A DNA stretch of 51,937 bases, taken from contig JBFLYN010000023.1 of NCBI GenBank assembly GCA_040756655.1, positions 1 through 51,937 on the forward strand. Direction: 5' to 3'. The position numbers and the translations under genes were made by a program. Below, in pieces: positions 50,795-51,937 of the stretch. The notes beneath the pieces are model-generated. The model ran no database searches and was not told the origin of the DNA. It worked only from the letters and a program-made list of their open reading frames with translations. Position 1 is the first letter of the stretch. Every line of letters starts with the position of its first letter. Origin of the DNA: JBFLYN01 sp040756655. GTDB taxonomy: Bacteria; Bacillota; Sulfobacillia; UBA8153.

Positions 50795-50823
50795 AATGTA
50801 CAGCCACTGGTGGCATTAGTCAA
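50795..50823 (-). promoter_or_regulatory. sigma-A promoter of the ChrB/ABC operon
   Basis: Minus strand: TTGACT (50818-50823), 17 bases, TACATT (50795-50800). Transcription would begin near 50788 and give a leader of about 210 bases before the first gene. Confidence 0.6.
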
Positions 50824-50863
50824 TACCCCGCAATCACTCACTTAAAATGTTACTTAGGAAGGA

Positions 50864-51809
50864 GTGGCTCACTCACAACGCAATGTTACCCAACGGGGGG
50901 TCATTGTGAAAATGTCAGTGATGAGCCGCAGAGAATATTTGATGACTATGCATCAACGCTATCTTGGAACTCGGACCCAGACCGCCAAGACTACTGTCAT
51001 TGATGAAGTAGTCCAGGTACTGGGCTATCACAGAAAACACGCGATTCGGGTCCTTAACGGGTTACTTCCGGGCAAGAAACCATCTGCTAAACGCCATAAA
51101 CCACTCAAGTATCTAGAGGCTTTACCCGCCATTCAGCTGGTCTGGGAGGCTCTGGACTACCCATGTGCAGAACGACTGCACCCGGTTCTTCGGGAGACCG
51201 CTCAGCTATTAGCAGAGCACGGTGAACTCAACCTGAGCCCCACCATCAGCCAACAACTTGCCCAGATCAGCCGCCCCACGCTGGCCAGGCGGATTGCCAA
51301 GTGGGACTGCCCGAAATTCCGTCACCGGGCCCTCCACAAAAGCCCCCCTCCGCCTTACAGGCAGAAGTACCTTTAGGACGCTATGACTGGGATGAGGGCC
51401 GTCCTGGTGCTCTCGAAATCGACCTGGTAGAGCACAACGGTGGCTCTTCCCAGGGTCACTACGCCTACACCCTGAATGTGGTGGATGCCGTCAGCGGTTA
51501 CAGCCGTCGTCGGGCCGTGTTAGGTCGGGTGCAGGCTGGTATCTTCCGCGAACTCGCCGATATCCTGAAGCAGTGGCCCTTCCGGCCCTGGGGGCTCCAT
51601 GCGGATAATGGCAGTGAGTTTCTTAACAACCACCTCATACGCTTCACCAAAAAGACTGGCCTCGAGTTTCACCGCAGCCGCCCTTACAGGAAGAACGACA
51701 ATGCTCACGTAGAGCAGAAAAACCGCCGGTTGGTTCGCGAGGTTGTAGGTTATGAGCGCTTTGACACCGTTGCCCAGGTGGATTGGCTCAACCGCGTCTA
51801 CACTGGTCT
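50864..51809 (+). pseudogene. frameshifted rve-type (DDE integrase) transposase
   Basis: The first frame (50864-51376) has an N-terminal HTH region (MSRREYLMTMHQRYLGTRTQ, DEVVQVLGYHRKHAIRVLNG). It runs through a C-rich tract near 51344 to a TAG. The family pattern continues in another frame (LGRYDWDEGRPGALEIDLVE, LHADNGSEFLNNHLIRF, NDNAHVEQKNRRLVREVVGY), giving the D, D and E of an integrase catalytic core. One frameshift therefore separates the halves, and the C-terminus is cut by an IS3-family element. The family is one of the stand-alone rve transposases. Start GTG 50864 or ATG 50912. Confidence 0.8.
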
Positions 51810-51937
51810 TGTGAGCTTGACCCGGTTTGGTGGACACCCCATACTTGAGACAGGGGAGGTTGCCAATGCCGGGAACAAGACCACCATATCCGCTGGAGTT
51901 CCGGGCGGAAGCTGTCCGCTTGGTACGCGAGAGTGGG
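51810..51937 (+). mobile_element. left end of an IS3-family insertion sequence (runs off the window)
   Basis: The upstream transposase loses its family pattern at about 51810, where TGTGAGCTTGACCCGGTTTG and TGGACACC begin; this has the look of an IS3-family terminal inverted repeat, and orfA follows 50 bases later. The insertion is nested in the older transposase gene. Confidence 0.65.
51866..51937 (+). CDS. IS3-family transposase OrfA, N-terminal fragment cut by the window
   Basis: ATG 51866, with AGGGGAGG 6 bases upstream, begins 24 codons to the window edge: RPPYPLEFRAEAVRLVRESG. This is the start of the HTH_Tnp_1-type orfA found in IS3-family elements. The remaining orfA and orfB must lie beyond the window. 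Confidence 0.8.
   Translation, partial: MPGTRPPYPLEFRAEAVRLVRESG

Overview
The window reads as a chromosome segment of a spore-forming, high-GC Firmicute of the Clostridia type. I do not assign a genus. The reasons are the conserved Bacillus/Clostridia order yaaO-darA-holB-ricT-rsmI-(abrB)-metG-tatD-yabE-rsmA-veg-ispE-purR-glmU-prs-ctc-pth-fin-mfd-spoVT-yabM-yabN-hup-rqcP-yabP-yabQ-divIC-yabR, sporulation genes (fin, spoVT, yabP, yabQ), a promoter that looks sigma-G dependent in front of spoVT, a methionine T-box in front of metG, and frequent GTG and TTG starts.

Layout. 1-4.6 kb is accessory and decayed: a broken IS21 istA, an intact 767-residue membrane-anchored beta-propeller protein, an unidentified decayed gene and a broken IS1634-like transposase. 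4.8-40.7 kb is the conserved housekeeping and sporulation block, almost all on the + strand, with abrB the only reversed gene, as in Bacillus. The block differs from the Bacillus order in several ways. tmk, yaaR, yabA, trmN, rnmV, yabG and spoVG are not between their usual neighbours. A YkuK-family gene and a decayed ECF sigma/anti-sigma pair lie between rsmA and veg. A chymotrypsin-fold protease plus cyanophycinase (cphB) and cyanophycin synthetase (cphA) lie between veg and ispE. A MobA-like nucleotidyltransferase sits between ispE and purR. A small HTH gene sits between yabQ and divIC.

40.7-44.1 kb holds tRNA-Leu(UAA), a GerMN lipoprotein, and tRNA-Met(CAU) and tRNA-Lys(CUU) behind one strong promoter. 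These are followed by a group II intron whose maturase is reduced to a 28-codon stub, and by an IS110 relic. 44.2-45.7 kb encodes a CPA2 antiporter fused to a universal-stress-protein domain, behind a palindrome and an attenuator-like hairpin. 45.9-50.6 kb on the minus strand is one tightly overlapping operon: ChrB N-domain and ChrB C-domain as two separate genes, then the two halves of a heterodimeric ABC exporter. A sigma-A-like promoter with a TGTAAC/GTTACA operator candidate stands in front of it. The right edge is a frameshifted rve-type transposase into which an IS3-family element has inserted; that element runs off the window.

How parts fit together. The core block supplies DNA replication and repair (holB, mfd, hup), translation and its quality control (metG, rsmI, rsmA, pth, rplY, rqcP), envelope precursors (glmU, ispE), PRPP and purine control (prs, purR), c-di-AMP sensing (darA) and forespore/mother-cell functions. 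cphA and cphB form a make-and-degrade pair for cyanophycin (multi-L-arginyl-poly-L-aspartate), a nitrogen store. The ChrB/ABC operon is the best candidate for a less described system: ChrB proteins usually accompany the ChrA chromate transporter, which is absent here and seems replaced by an ABC exporter.
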